Assembly (NCBI RefSeq): GCF_006459125.1
Contig: NZ_CP041070.1
Coordinates: 2,790,001 to 2,854,000 of the forward strand
Direction of reading: 5' to 3'
Source: Halarcobacter anaerophilus
GTDB lineage: Bacteria > Campylobacterota > Campylobacteria > Campylobacterales > Arcobacteraceae
Length of the DNA: 64,000 nt
The notes under the pieces: generated by a model
What the model was told of the DNA's origin: nothing
Seen by the model: only the letters and a program-made list of their open reading frames with translations
Database searches by the model: none
Position numbers and translations under genes: made by a program
Part shown: in pieces, positions 45,239-53,477 of the stretch
How the letters are laid out: each line of letters starts with the position of its first letter
How positions within the stretch are numbered: position 1 is the first letter of the stretch

Positions 45239-46402
45239 TTATAGATTATTGTCATTTAATTTTACAAAATATGACAATAATCTAATTGCCACCATAACTA
45301 CTAAAACCTCAATAATAGAAGCTAAAATAAAAGCATAATAATAAAACTGCGTAATTGATTGATTATGATATGCCAAGGTAGCAACGGCGATTAACAAAGT
45401 TAAAGGCATAGAGTGAGAAAGTCCTATCATATAAAATCTATTCCATCCCATATCTTTTATAAATAGCGTTGAAGCTATGATTCTTATTAAAATCATAGCA
45501 CTTGCAATTAAAACGGCATGAAGAACCAAACCGTCATGAAAGATTGAATCTAATTCAAAAGAAGAACCTACATAAATAAAAAAGATAGGAACTAACCATC
45601 CAAATCCAAAATGCTCCAATTTATGAGGCAGTTGTTTATTATGTTCTTCAAAAAACGTTGTAATAAAAGTTCCTGCTATAAAAGCACCTAAGGCAACTTC
45701 TAAATGAAGATACAGCATTACAGTAATCATTAAAAAGAATATAGTCATAGATACTCTAATATCCTGTTCTTGATTATCAACTTCGGGCATAAGTAACGCT
45801 TTTATCTCAGGATACCACCAAATAAGATTATGAAAAAGTTTATATACAAAAAGCATTGAGATTATAAAAATTGAAAATAGAATCATTGTTTTATAAAACT
45901 CAAAATTAAGCCCAAACTCTAAAGCTGCCGAAACCGTAGTAAGAGCAACGATTGATACGATTTCACCTATTAATCCGACCGTAATTGAAAGACGTATCCA
46001 ATGAACATCTCCATACTCTTTTTTTAAAGCAGCCAAAAGTCCTATGGAAATAAGAGGCAGAACAACAATAAAAATTTTACTTAAATCAAAATATAGAGTT
46101 ATTGCCGTTGCCAATGTAAAAAGTATTACATTATATAAAATAGCTTTTCTAAGCAGAGTTCCCGATATATTTACAAGCTTTTTTAAATCAACTTCAAGTC
46201 CGGCTAAAAACATCAGATAAAGAAATCCCAGCTCTGCAACAAGCTCTAAAATAGAGTGTTCTACAATAAAAGCAAAATAGGCTGCAAATGCTCCTAAAAT
46301 AATCTCAACAGTAATCGTAGGCAGACGTAAAGCTCTTGAAAGCAACGGGGAGATAAATATGATTAATGAGATAGTGATTATTATTAAAATTTCTTCACCC
46401 AT
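45239..46402 (-). CDS. CPA2-type cation/proton antiporter (KefB-like membrane domain)
   Basis: 387 residues with 11-13 hydrophobic helices covering nearly the whole chain. Typical CPA2 features are LGFLYLMFLAGLEVDLKKL (about 57-75), HLEVALGAFIAGTFI (about 230) and FFIYVGSSFELDSIF (about 275). There is no RCK/TrkA-N regulatory domain, so the protein is only the transport part, resembling NapA- or KefB-type exchangers. Na+/H+ or K+/H+ exchange is likely, and the ion cannot be told from sequence. ATG 46402 follows AGGA. bioB ends 15 bases upstream, so it may be the last gene of the topA-to-bioB run. Confidence 0.88.
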   Translation of the reverse strand: MGEEILIIITISLIIFISPLLSRALRLPTITVEIILGAFAAYFAFIVEHSILELVAELGFLYLMFLAGLEVDLKKLVNISGTLLRKAILYNVILFTLATAITLYFDLSKIFIVVLPLISIGLLAALKKEYGDVHWIRLSITVGLIGEIVSIVALTTVSAALEFGLNFEFYKTMILFSIFIISMLFVYKLFHNLIWWYPEIKALLMPEVDNQEQDIRVSMTIFFLMITVMLYLHLEVALGAFIAGTFITTFFEEHNKQLPHKLEHFGFGWLVPIFFIYVGSSFELDSIFHDGLVLHAVLIASAMILIRIIASTLFIKDMGWNRFYMIGLSHSMPLTLLIAVATLAYHNQSITQFYYYAFILASIIEVLVVMVAIRLLSYFVKLNDNNL

Positions 46403-46416
46403 TGCCGTTCCTGTTT

Positions 46417-47280
46417 TTAAGCTCTCTCTCTTTTAATTTTAAAACCTAATTTTTCAAGTTCATCAATATCTTCTTGGGCAGATTTTCCTTCTGTTGTCAA
46501 ATAATTCCCGATTACAAAAGCATTCGCTCCTTTATCGAAAATTTTATATTGTTCCTCACCGAACATCAGCTCTCTTCCTCCTGCAATCATAATTTTTTTT
46601 GCATTAGGAATCATTTTTCTTGCTAAAGTGATTAATTCAAAGGCTTCTTCTCTTTTAATCGTACTTGCTTCAATAGGCAAAGCTTTATTTGGAATAAAAA
46701 AGTTCAAAGGCACATTCATAGGTTCTAAAGAAGCAATCGATTCTAACATAGAGACTCTTTGTTCTTGAGTCTCACCCAAACCGAAAATTCCTCCGCATAC
46801 AAGTCTTAAACCTACCTCTTTTACGTTTTTACAGGTTTGATATCTTTCATCCCAAGAGTGAGTCGTAACAATTTCAGGGTAAAAATCCCTTGAAGTCTCT
46901 AAATTGTGATTATAAGCATCAACTCCCGCCTCTTTTAGTTTTTCCAACTGCTCTACGCTAGCCGTACCGTTACAGGCAATTAAGATTAAGCCTAAATTCT
47001 CTTTTTTAACTGCCTTTGCTGCTTCACAGACAAAAGCAAGTCTTTTATCGGTTAGCCCTTTCCCTGCCGTTACAAGGCAAAAACCGTTGGCACTGTTTTT
47101 TCTTGCCATTTTTGCCTCTTCGACAATTTGTTCTATCTCTTTTTGTTTATATCTTTGAATATCTGCTTTATATTTTACACTTTGAGTACAAAACTTACAG
47201 TCTTCATTACAAGTACCACTCTCAATATTACAAATGGCACATAAAAATATATCTTTTGTTTGATTAATTTTTGCGTTCAT
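46417..47280 (-). CDS. bioB: Biotin synthase BioB
   Basis: Radical SAM enzyme inserting sulfur into dethiobiotin. 287 residues, shorter than E. coli (346) but normal in Campylobacterota. The radical [4Fe-4S] ligands are in CNEDCKFC (about residues 24-31). The ligands of the sacrificial [2Fe-2S] cluster are all recognisable: Cys in GFCLVTAGKG, Cys in LILIACNGTA, Cys in LVCGGIFGLGE and the rare Arg in IAGGREL. The usual N-terminal helices before the barrel are shortened. ATG 47280 overlaps the phosphoesterase stop by 17 bases and has AGAG upstream. No other bio genes are in the window. Confidence 0.96.
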   Translation of the reverse strand: MNAKINQTKDIFLCAICNIESGTCNEDCKFCTQSVKYKADIQRYKQKEIEQIVEEAKMARKNSANGFCLVTAGKGLTDKRLAFVCEAAKAVKKENLGLILIACNGTASVEQLEKLKEAGVDAYNHNLETSRDFYPEIVTTHSWDERYQTCKNVKEVGLRLVCGGIFGLGETQEQRVSMLESIASLEPMNVPLNFFIPNKALPIEASTIKREEAFELITLARKMIPNAKKIMIAGGRELMFGEEQYKIFDKGANAFVIGNYLTTEGKSAQEDIDELEKLGFKIKRERA

Positions 47281-47782
47281 ATCTAATCTCTTTTTCTTTA
47301 AAATTTTTTTTATTTGTTTCTTTTGAGTAATAGCGGATTATATACTCATTTTCATTAATTTCTAACAATACCGATTCGATCAAAGGTTTCTCTCTTGCAC
47401 ACACTTCTCCGGGATTTATAAACAACGTTTTGTTTTTATACTCACTTTCAAAAATATGTGTATGCCCGAAAATTACCACATCAGTATCCCCTACTAAATA
47501 AAAAGGCAGATGCATAAGTTTAAAACTTATATCTTTTATTTTAAAATAGTAAGGCTCTTTTTTTATATTATACGTTGAAGAAAATCCTAACAAAGAGGAG
47601 TCGTTGTTTCCAAAAACACAAACATATGTAAGTTCTGACTCTTTTAAAAGTTTAAGATTCTCTTCACGGCATAAGTCCCCTGCATGAATCAAATATCGGG
47701 CACCTTTTTCTTTTAAAAGATTTATAACCTCTTTTGTATAGTCGATTTTATAATGACTATCTGATAAGATGCCTATTTTCAT
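47264..47782 (-). CDS. YfcE/MJ0936-like metallophosphoesterase
   Basis: Small calcineurin-like phosphodiesterase of 172 residues with the full metal set: ILSDSHY (D-x-H, residues 5-11), HAGDLC (about 33-38), VFGNND (about 57-62), the HLPFYL-like His and FGHTHIFE (about 103-110), with INPGEVCARE near the end of the fold. Members hydrolyse phosphodiesters in vitro; physiological substrates are mostly unknown. It begins directly after the topA stop (TAG at 47783-47785) and overlaps bioB. The C-terminal ~25 residues are Lys/Glu-rich and extend beyond the core. Confidence 0.9.
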   Translation of the reverse strand: MKIGILSDSHYKIDYTKEVINLLKEKGARYLIHAGDLCREENLKLLKESELTYVCVFGNNDSSLLGFSSTYNIKKEPYYFKIKDISFKLMHLPFYLVGDTDVVIFGHTHIFESEYKNKTLFINPGEVCAREKPLIESVLLEINENEYIIRYYSKETNKKNFKEKEIRYERKN

Positions 47783-50134
47783 CTATTTCTTTGTGGTTTT
47801 TGAAGCTGTTTTCTTAGCTGTTGTTTTTTTAGCGGTACTTTTTTTCGTACTGCTTCTTTTTTTTGCCGTTGTTTTAGATTTCGGATCTTTTGCAATTATT
47901 TCCAAAGTCTCTTCAAGAGTTAAATTCTCGGCTTCTACACTTTTTGGTATTTTAAAGTTTTTTCTTCCTTGTTTTATATAAGGACCGTATTGTCCTATTA
48001 AAATTTGGATTTTTTCCTCGGGAAACTCTTTGATTCTAGCTTTTGCTTTTGCTTCATCAATCTGTTTTATAACCTCTAAAGCTCTTGGAAGTTCTATTGT
48101 ATAAGGATCATCCTCTTTTAGTGAATAAAATTTTGTTTTAACTTGTAAATAGGGACCGAATCTTCCGATATTTGCTTTAATATCCTCTCCTGCTTCATTT
48201 TGTCCTACAACTCTTGGAAGAGTAAATAAAAACAGAGCCTCATCAAGAGTTATCGTATCCATATTCAAATGTTCGGGAATTGCCACGAATTTCGGTTTTT
48301 CTTCATCATCTTTTGTTCCTATTTGAATAAAAGGACCGAATCTTCCAACTCTTGCACTAACAGGTTTACCCGATTTTGGATCAATTCCAAGCTCTCTTAC
48401 TTGCAGATAATCCTCTTTATTTACTGTTTTCTCTTTTTCATTAATACTTTTTTTGAAATCTCCGTAAAAGTGCTGCATTACTTTTTGCCATGCGATTTTC
48501 CCTTCTGCGATTTCATCAAAATCCTCTTCAACTTTTGCAGTAAATCCTAAATCAACGATTTCAGGGAAATGATCGACTAAAAAGCTGTTTACAATCTCTC
48601 CTGTCGGAGTGGGTGCTAGTTTTTTATCTTCTGTTTTTACCACATACTCTCTTTGTTGAATTGTTGAAATTGTAGGCGCATAAGTTGACGGTCTTCCTAT
48701 ACCTTCACTCTCTAATTTTTTAACTAAACTAGCTTCTGTGTATCTTGAAGGCGGTTTTGTAAAGTTTTGTTCTAAATCCAGTTTTTCTAAATTTAGAGTT
48801 GTTCCTACTTTTATAGTAGGAAGTATTTTTTCATTGCTGTCTAAAGCTGCTTCAGGATTATCGCTTCCTTCAGTATAGGCTTTCATAAAACCTGGGAATA
48901 TTATTCTTTGACCTTTTGATTGAAACTCAAACTCTTCATTTTTCCCTGCACTTATTTTATATGTTGTATTTGCAATTTTAGCTGTTGCCATTTGTGTTGC
49001 AAGAGTTCTTTTCCAAATAAGACTGTAAAGTCTATATTGGGCATTTTCGACATAAGGTTTAATATCGCTTGGTTTTAAAGCCATATTAACGGGACGAATT
49101 GCTTCGTGAGCCTCTTGCGCACCTTTTGATTTTGCTTTGTAAACTCTTGGTTTGCTTAAAGAGTACTCTTTCCCGTACTCTCTTTCAATAACTTCTTTAG
49201 CGGCACTTGTAGCAACTTTTGAAAGATTTAAAGAGTCAGTTCTCATATAAGTTATCAAACCACCCGTATGGTTAGGGATACTTCCCACATTTCCTTCATA
49301 AAGCTGCTGTGCTATTACCATTGTCTGTTTTACGGATAAACCTATTTTTCTACTTGCTTCTTGTTGCAAGGTTGAAGTGGTAAAAGGTGCGGCAGGATTT
49401 CTAGTGCTTTGCTTCTCTTCAATATCAAAAAGTTTAAATACTCCTTGATTTATCGAAGCTTCTATGGCTTTTGCCTCTTCTTCATTTTTTATTTTTTTTG
49501 CTTTGCCCTCAATTTTTGCCAATTCCGCTTTTAATTCGGGATTTATAAAATTTGCTTTTATTTTCCAAAACTCTTCAGGAACAAAAGCTCTTATCTCATT
49601 TTCTCTGTCAACAATTATTCTAACGGCAACGCTTTGCACTCTTCCTGCGCTAAGACCGTATCTTACTTTTTTCCAAAGAAGAGGAGAGAGTTCATAACCT
49701 ACGGCTCTATCTAAAATCCTTCTTGCTTGTTGAGCATCAACTAATTTTTGATTTACTTCTCTTGGGTTGTTTATTGCTTCTAAAATTGCATCTTTTGTAA
49801 TTTCGTGAAAAACTATTCTTTTTATAGGGTTTTTTTCTATTTTTAGTGCAGGGATTAAGTGCCAGGCAATAGCTTCTCCCTCTCTATCCTCATCGGCTGC
49901 TAGGTATATAGTGGTATCTTTGCTTATCTCTTTTTTCAGATCGCTGATAACTCTTTTTTTATCGCTGGATATTAAATACTTAGGTTCAAAATTATTGTCC
50001 GGATCAAACCCTAATTTTGACTTTGGCAAATCTCTTACATGCCCCATTGAAGCCATAACTCTATAATCTTTGCCTAAAAACTTTGAAATTGTTTTTGCTT
50101 TTGCCGGTGACTCTACTATTACTAAATTTTTCAC
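47783..50134 (-). CDS. topA: DNA topoisomerase I
   Basis: Type IA enzyme relaxing negative supercoils. 783 residues with the Toprim domain (VESPAKAKTISKFLG at residues 6-20; DEDREGEAIAWH about 111) and the active-site Tyr in GLITYMRTDSLNLS (about 295-308). The C-terminal topoisomerase repeats have GRFGPFIQIG, GRFGPYLQV and GQYGPYIKQG. I see no cysteine-rich zinc ribbons, which E. coli TopA has. Instead it ends in a Lys/Thr/Ser/Ala tail (about 762-783), probably a DNA-binding tail. The start is GTG at 50134 (KNLVIVES); AAGGG lies about 11 bases upstream. Confidence 0.97.
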   Translation of the reverse strand: MKNLVIVESPAKAKTISKFLGKDYRVMASMGHVRDLPKSKLGFDPDNNFEPKYLISSDKKRVISDLKKEISKDTTIYLAADEDREGEAIAWHLIPALKIEKNPIKRIVFHEITKDAILEAINNPREVNQKLVDAQQARRILDRAVGYELSPLLWKKVRYGLSAGRVQSVAVRIIVDRENEIRAFVPEEFWKIKANFINPELKAELAKIEGKAKKIKNEEEAKAIEASINQGVFKLFDIEEKQSTRNPAAPFTTSTLQQEASRKIGLSVKQTMVIAQQLYEGNVGSIPNHTGGLITYMRTDSLNLSKVATSAAKEVIEREYGKEYSLSKPRVYKAKSKGAQEAHEAIRPVNMALKPSDIKPYVENAQYRLYSLIWKRTLATQMATAKIANTTYKISAGKNEEFEFQSKGQRIIFPGFMKAYTEGSDNPEAALDSNEKILPTIKVGTTLNLEKLDLEQNFTKPPSRYTEASLVKKLESEGIGRPSTYAPTISTIQQREYVVKTEDKKLAPTPTGEIVNSFLVDHFPEIVDLGFTAKVEEDFDEIAEGKIAWQKVMQHFYGDFKKSINEKEKTVNKEDYLQVRELGIDPKSGKPVSARVGRFGPFIQIGTKDDEEKPKFVAIPEHLNMDTITLDEALFLFTLPRVVGQNEAGEDIKANIGRFGPYLQVKTKFYSLKEDDPYTIELPRALEVIKQIDEAKAKARIKEFPEEKIQILIGQYGPYIKQGRKNFKIPKSVEAENLTLEETLEIIAKDPKSKTTAKKRSSTKKSTAKKTTAKKTASKTTKK

Positions 50135-50188
50135 TAAACTAAACCCTTACTTTTTTAAATCTCGAATTCTATCATAAATAATTTAAAA

Positions 50189-50992
50189 CTAAAAAATCAT
50201 AATCTCTTCTTCTAATTCTATATTAAATTTATCTTTTACTCTTTTTTTTGCTTCATTTATAAGATATATTGCATCTTCATAAGTCCCTTTTCCCAGATTA
50301 ACCAAAAAATTTGAGTGAACTTCACTAAATGCCATATCTCCTTTTCTAAAACCTTTTAATCCTACCTCTTCAATTAAACGTCCTGCAAAATCACCTTTTG
50401 GATTTTTAAAGCAGCTGCCCGCACTTGGTTTTTGAGGTTGATTATCTCTCATTTTATTAAAATCTTTTAACTTCTCTTTGCAAAAACCATACTCTATATC
50501 AAAAACAACTTCATAAACTATTGTATCGATTTTCGTATTTCTGTATTCGTAAGTTATATCCTCTTTTTTTATATATCCGTCTTTTGTTTTTATTTTATTT
50601 ATATAATTAAAGATTTCCCAACTTTTTAAACCTGCATTCATTTTAACAAGTCCTCCCAAGTTTCCTGGGAGTTTGGCTAAAAACTCCAAATTTGCAATAT
50701 TGTTTTTTCTACAAAAACTCAAAAGTTTTCCCGAACTTGTAGCGCAACCTACATAAAGTTTATTATCATTTTGCTTTATATAATCGAAAGTTTCACCTAA
50801 AATTGCAAATTTTGCAGGATTGTTAGAGATTAGAAGATTATTTGCTTTTCCTATTATTTGGCAATCTTTATACTCCCCTATTTCATTTATAACCAATATT
50901 TCAGCTATGGGACCTATATGAATAGAAGAGTATCTTGAAAAATCTACTTCTTTGAAATAATTTTTTGCTTCTTTTTCACTTTTATTAACTAT
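50189..50992 (-). CDS. murB: UDP-N-acetylmuramate dehydrogenase MurB, non-canonical start
   Basis: FAD enzyme reducing UDP-GlcNAc-enolpyruvate to UDP-MurNAc. Visible signatures are KANNLLISN (about residue 50), LAKLPGNLGGLVKMNAGLKSWEI, the catalytic Ser in PSAGSCFKNP and SEVHSNFLVN near the end. It is the short form found in Campylobacter. The usual start rule gives TTG at 50896, but the frame stays open upstream to 50995. It encodes DFSRYSSIHIGPIAEI there, which matches the conserved MurB N-terminus. No ATG, GTG or TTG exists in that stretch. An ATA at 50990-50992 stands 7 bases after AGGAG and is my best candidate. The gene follows mqnD directly (overlap of 8 bases). Confidence 0.8.
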   Translation of the reverse strand: MVNKSEKEAKNYFKEVDFSRYSSIHIGPIAEILVINEIGEYKDCQIIGKANNLLISNNPAKFAILGETFDYIKQNDNKLYVGCATSSGKLLSFCRKNNIANLEFLAKLPGNLGGLVKMNAGLKSWEIFNYINKIKTKDGYIKKEDITYEYRNTKIDTIVYEVVFDIEYGFCKEKLKDFNKMRDNQPQKPSAGSCFKNPKGDFAGRLIEEVGLKGFRKGDMAFSEVHSNFLVNLGKGTYEDAIYLINEAKKRVKDKFNIELEEEIMIF

Positions 50993-51848
50993 TTCTTAAC
51001 TCCTGATATTCAGATGGAATCAAAAAATCTTTTGAACGAATCAAATTTTCATAAAAGCCATGTTTATAACCCAACTCGTAAAGTTTGTCCAAAGCTTCAT
51101 ACTGAACTTCGCTTAACATAACGGAATTATCATTTGCATAAAGATCCAAATAATTGTCTAAAGTACCTGCATCAACTCGAATAAGACCTTTTTCAAGTAA
51201 CATTGGAGCTAATACTTTTCTGTTTTTATTTGCAACATCTACAGCTTTTATTAAAGTATTTTCGTAATCAATCGCATTATGAAGAGGGATTGAACGTCTT
51301 AAACACATTCCTCCTAAAGGAAGAGGCAGATCACCTCCGCTTAGTTCAACCCAAATATCCCAAATCTCACGCTCAACTTCTAATTCATCACTATAATTTA
51401 ATATTGACTCATGAATTAAAACTCCAGCGTCTACTTCACCTTTTAAAACAGCATTTTCAATATCTAAAAAATTCATATAAGTAATTCTGGCTTCAGGATA
51501 TGCAATTCTAAAAAGAAGTGCATTTGTAGTATATTCTCCGCTTAATGCAACTTTGAAGTTTCTTTTTAATTTTGTTCCTTTTCTTTTTATAAGTTTAGGT
51601 CCATATCCTTCTCCGAAAGATACGGCAGTTTTTAATAAAGCATAATCATCTTTAACAAAAGGGTACAAAGCAAAAGAGATGGCACAAATATCATATTCTC
51701 CTTTTAATGTAGCTTGATTTAAAGTCTCTATATCATCGGCAATGTTTTCAAATACGGCGTCTGTAGGAGTAACCCAGCCGAATTTAATAGCATAATACAT
51801 AAAGATATCATCGGCATCAGGAGAGTGTGCAACACTAATAGTTTTCAA
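50985..51848 (-). CDS. mqnD: 1,4-dihydroxy-6-naphthoate synthase MqnD (futalosine menaquinone pathway)
   Basis: Converts cyclic dehypoxanthine futalosine to dihydroxynaphthoate on the alternative route to menaquinone used by Campylobacterota. The 287-residue periplasmic-binding-protein-like fold starts with SVAHSPDADDIFMYYAI (about 4-20). It also has YDICAISFALYPF, LSGEYTTNALLF, GVLIHESILNYS with the conserved His, and LPLPLGGMCLRR (about 180-191), all MqnD-like. The start is TTG at 51848 with AAGGA 8 bases upstream; no better codon is in frame. It is soluble, with no signal peptide. A TACAAT upstream could be its -10 box. Confidence 0.9.
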   Translation of the reverse strand: MKTISVAHSPDADDIFMYYAIKFGWVTPTDAVFENIADDIETLNQATLKGEYDICAISFALYPFVKDDYALLKTAVSFGEGYGPKLIKRKGTKLKRNFKVALSGEYTTNALLFRIAYPEARITYMNFLDIENAVLKGEVDAGVLIHESILNYSDELEVEREIWDIWVELSGGDLPLPLGGMCLRRSIPLHNAIDYENTLIKAVDVANKNRKVLAPMLLEKGLIRVDAGTLDNYLDLYANDNSVMLSEVQYEALDKLYELGYKHGFYENLIRSKDFLIPSEYQELRNS

Positions 51849-51954
51849 AATATATCCTTAATTTTTTTTCTAGAAGGATTGTATCAAGAACTAAATTACT
51901 TTTTGATTTAATAAAGTTGAAAATAGACTCCCTTTTTATCAAATAAAATTCGAT

Positions 51955-51960
51955 ATAATA
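51955..51960 (+). promoter_or_regulatory. Candidate -10 box of the stressosome operon
   Basis: TATAAT, 33 bases before the RsbR-like ATG, in the 144-base gap divergent from mqnD. A pyrimidine/T-rich stretch precedes it at about 51931-51939. No -35 consensus is seen. Confidence 0.5.
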
Positions 51961-51992
51961 GAGCAAATATCTTGCGTCCAAAAGGAAAAATA

Positions 51993-52790
51993 ATGAAAAA
52001 CAAAACTGAATTAGAAGCTGAATTAAAAAAAACCAGATTAATAATAGATGCCCAACCTAATATCGTAATTGTAACAAACGGTGAAAAATTGGTTGATGCA
52101 AATCAAGCTTTTTTAGAATTTTTCGGTGTTGAAACAGTTGATGAGTTTTTAGAAAAAACAGATTGTATTTGTGATTTTTTTATGAATGACGGCTCAAATA
52201 AATATTTGCAGAAAGTTTACCCTGACGGAACAAGATGGGCAGATTTATTAATTCAAGAACCTGATGTTCTACATAAAGCTATGATTTTGAATACAAATGC
52301 GGAAAAGACTATTTTTGAGGTAAAAGCCAATAAACTTATATCAAAAGAGGGAATTGATTACGGTCAAGACGTAGTTGTATTTTCGGATATTACTACAATG
52401 GAAAACCAAGCAACTCTTATTGCAGAGATGGAAATACCTATTTTGGAGATAAATCAAAATACTACATTAATACCTCTAATAGGAATATTGGATTCCGTAA
52501 AATCTCAAACTCTAATGGAAAACATATTAATCTCAATTAAAGAAAAAACTACAAATGTAGCAATTGTAGATATTGAAGGTATTATTATAGTCGACAGTGC
52601 AGTTGCAGCACACTTAATAAAAATAACAAAAGCTACAAAACTGATGGGTTGTACGACTATTCTTTCAGGAATAGCTCCTGAAGTTGCACAAACAATAGTA
52701 AACTTAGGTATAAATTTAGATGGGATATACACAACATCCACATTAAAAGATGCAATTACTCTTTCAAAAACACTTGAAAATGAAAAGTAA
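51993..52790 (+). CDS. RsbR-like stressosome sensor (PAS + STAS)
   Basis: 265 residues: a PAS sensory domain (about 15-135; QPNIVIVTNGEKLVDANQAFLEFFG) joined to a STAS domain (about 150-262; VAIVDIEGIIIVDSAVAAHL and CTTILSGIAPEVAQTIVNLGI). This is the RsbR layout. The two phospho-acceptor Thr of Bacillus RsbR (T171, T205) align with Ser202 and Ser225 here. No heme or flavin ligand can be named from sequence, but PAS domains of this type often bind a cofactor. ATG at 51993 follows AAAGGA; an in-frame TTG at 51972 lies before that site. First gene of a four-gene operon with RsbS-, RsbT- and RsbX-like partners. Confidence 0.87.
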   Translation: MKNKTELEAELKKTRLIIDAQPNIVIVTNGEKLVDANQAFLEFFGVETVDEFLEKTDCICDFFMNDGSNKYLQKVYPDGTRWADLLIQEPDVLHKAMILNTNAEKTIFEVKANKLISKEGIDYGQDVVVFSDITTMENQATLIAEMEIPILEINQNTTLIPLIGILDSVKSQTLMENILISIKEKTTNVAIVDIEGIIIVDSAVAAHLIKITKATKLMGCTTILSGIAPEVAQTIVNLGINLDGIYTTSTLKDAITLSKTLENEK

Positions 52791-53127
52791 TTATTTAATA
52801 AGCAATAATATTGCCATCTTTACGCTAAATCCTGAGGATAAACATTTAGATGATATGGGCGTAAAAATTTTACAAACAGCAAAAAAAGAGTTTGTACATT
52901 CTACTATTTTTGATTTAGCTCTTTTTGATGTTATCTCAAGTGAAGACATTGCTTTTATAGAAAAGCTGGTTCAAATATTAAAACTTCATAATATAGAGGT
53001 AATTGTTTGTAATTTTAACGTATATAGTGCATCAATACTATTTCACTTTGTTGAGAATATCTCTTTTAAAACAGAACTTAATGTACAAAAGGCAATGGAT
53101 GCTATTAAGAGTAACAAAAAAAAGTGA
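52780..53127 (+). CDS. RsbS-like STAS scaffold protein
   Basis: 115 residues forming a single STAS domain, the size of RsbS. The strand-helix element TIFDLALFDVISSEDIAFIEKLVQIL carries Ser53/Ser54 at the place of the RsbS phospho-acceptor Ser59. The second family motif (GMRP-like) is replaced by VIVCNFNVYSASIL, so the protein is divergent. ATG at 52780 overlaps the rsbR-like stop by 11 bases; an earlier ATG at 52750 lies deep within that gene. In a stressosome RsbS and RsbR form the icosahedral core that holds RsbT. The family call relies on size, STAS pattern and neighbours. Confidence 0.8.
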   Translation: MKSNYLISNNIAIFTLNPEDKHLDDMGVKILQTAKKEFVHSTIFDLALFDVISSEDIAFIEKLVQILKLHNIEVIVCNFNVYSASILFHFVENISFKTELNVQKAMDAIKSNKKK

Positions 53128-53476
53128 TGTAGCAGTTTTATTAACAAATGTTCGGCAGTTTTTAAAAGAGCACGATATTTCAAACAAAGGTTTACTTTTG
53201 GAGATAAAAACAATAGTATCCGAGCTTATATACAATATTCAAAAATATACTCCAAAAGGCTCTGTTAATTTGGAATTTCAAGATAAACATAATTTAAAAA
53301 TAGAAGCAATAGATCAAGGAAGCGGAATTGAAAACTTCAATTTGGCAATACAAGACGGATATAGTACAAGCGGAACTTTGGGATTGGGTTTTGCTTCAAT
53401 TTTCAGACTTAGCGATGAAGTTGAAGTTCAAACAAGTGAACAAGGAACAATAATAAATATAAAAAAAAGAGTCTAA
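53099..53476 (+). CDS. RsbT-like serine/threonine kinase of the stressosome
   Basis: 125 residues of the GHKL kinase fold. It has the N box ELIYNIQKYTPKGSV (about 43-57), the G1 box EAIDQGSGIEN (about 70-80) and the G2 box STSGTLGLGFASIFRLSDE (about 90-108). This matches RsbT (133 residues), which phosphorylates RsbR and RsbS and is released on stress. ATG at 53099 has AAGG six bases upstream and overlaps the rsbS-like gene by 29 bases. A much earlier ATG at 53003 only extends into that gene. In Bacillus, freed RsbT activates RsbU; no RsbU is here, so the following gene may be its target. Confidence 0.87.
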   Translation: MLLRVTKKSDVAVLLTNVRQFLKEHDISNKGLLLEIKTIVSELIYNIQKYTPKGSVNLEFQDKHNLKIEAIDQGSGIENFNLAIQDGYSTSGTLGLGFASIFRLSDEVEVQTSEQGTIINIKKRV

Positions 53477-53477
53477 C

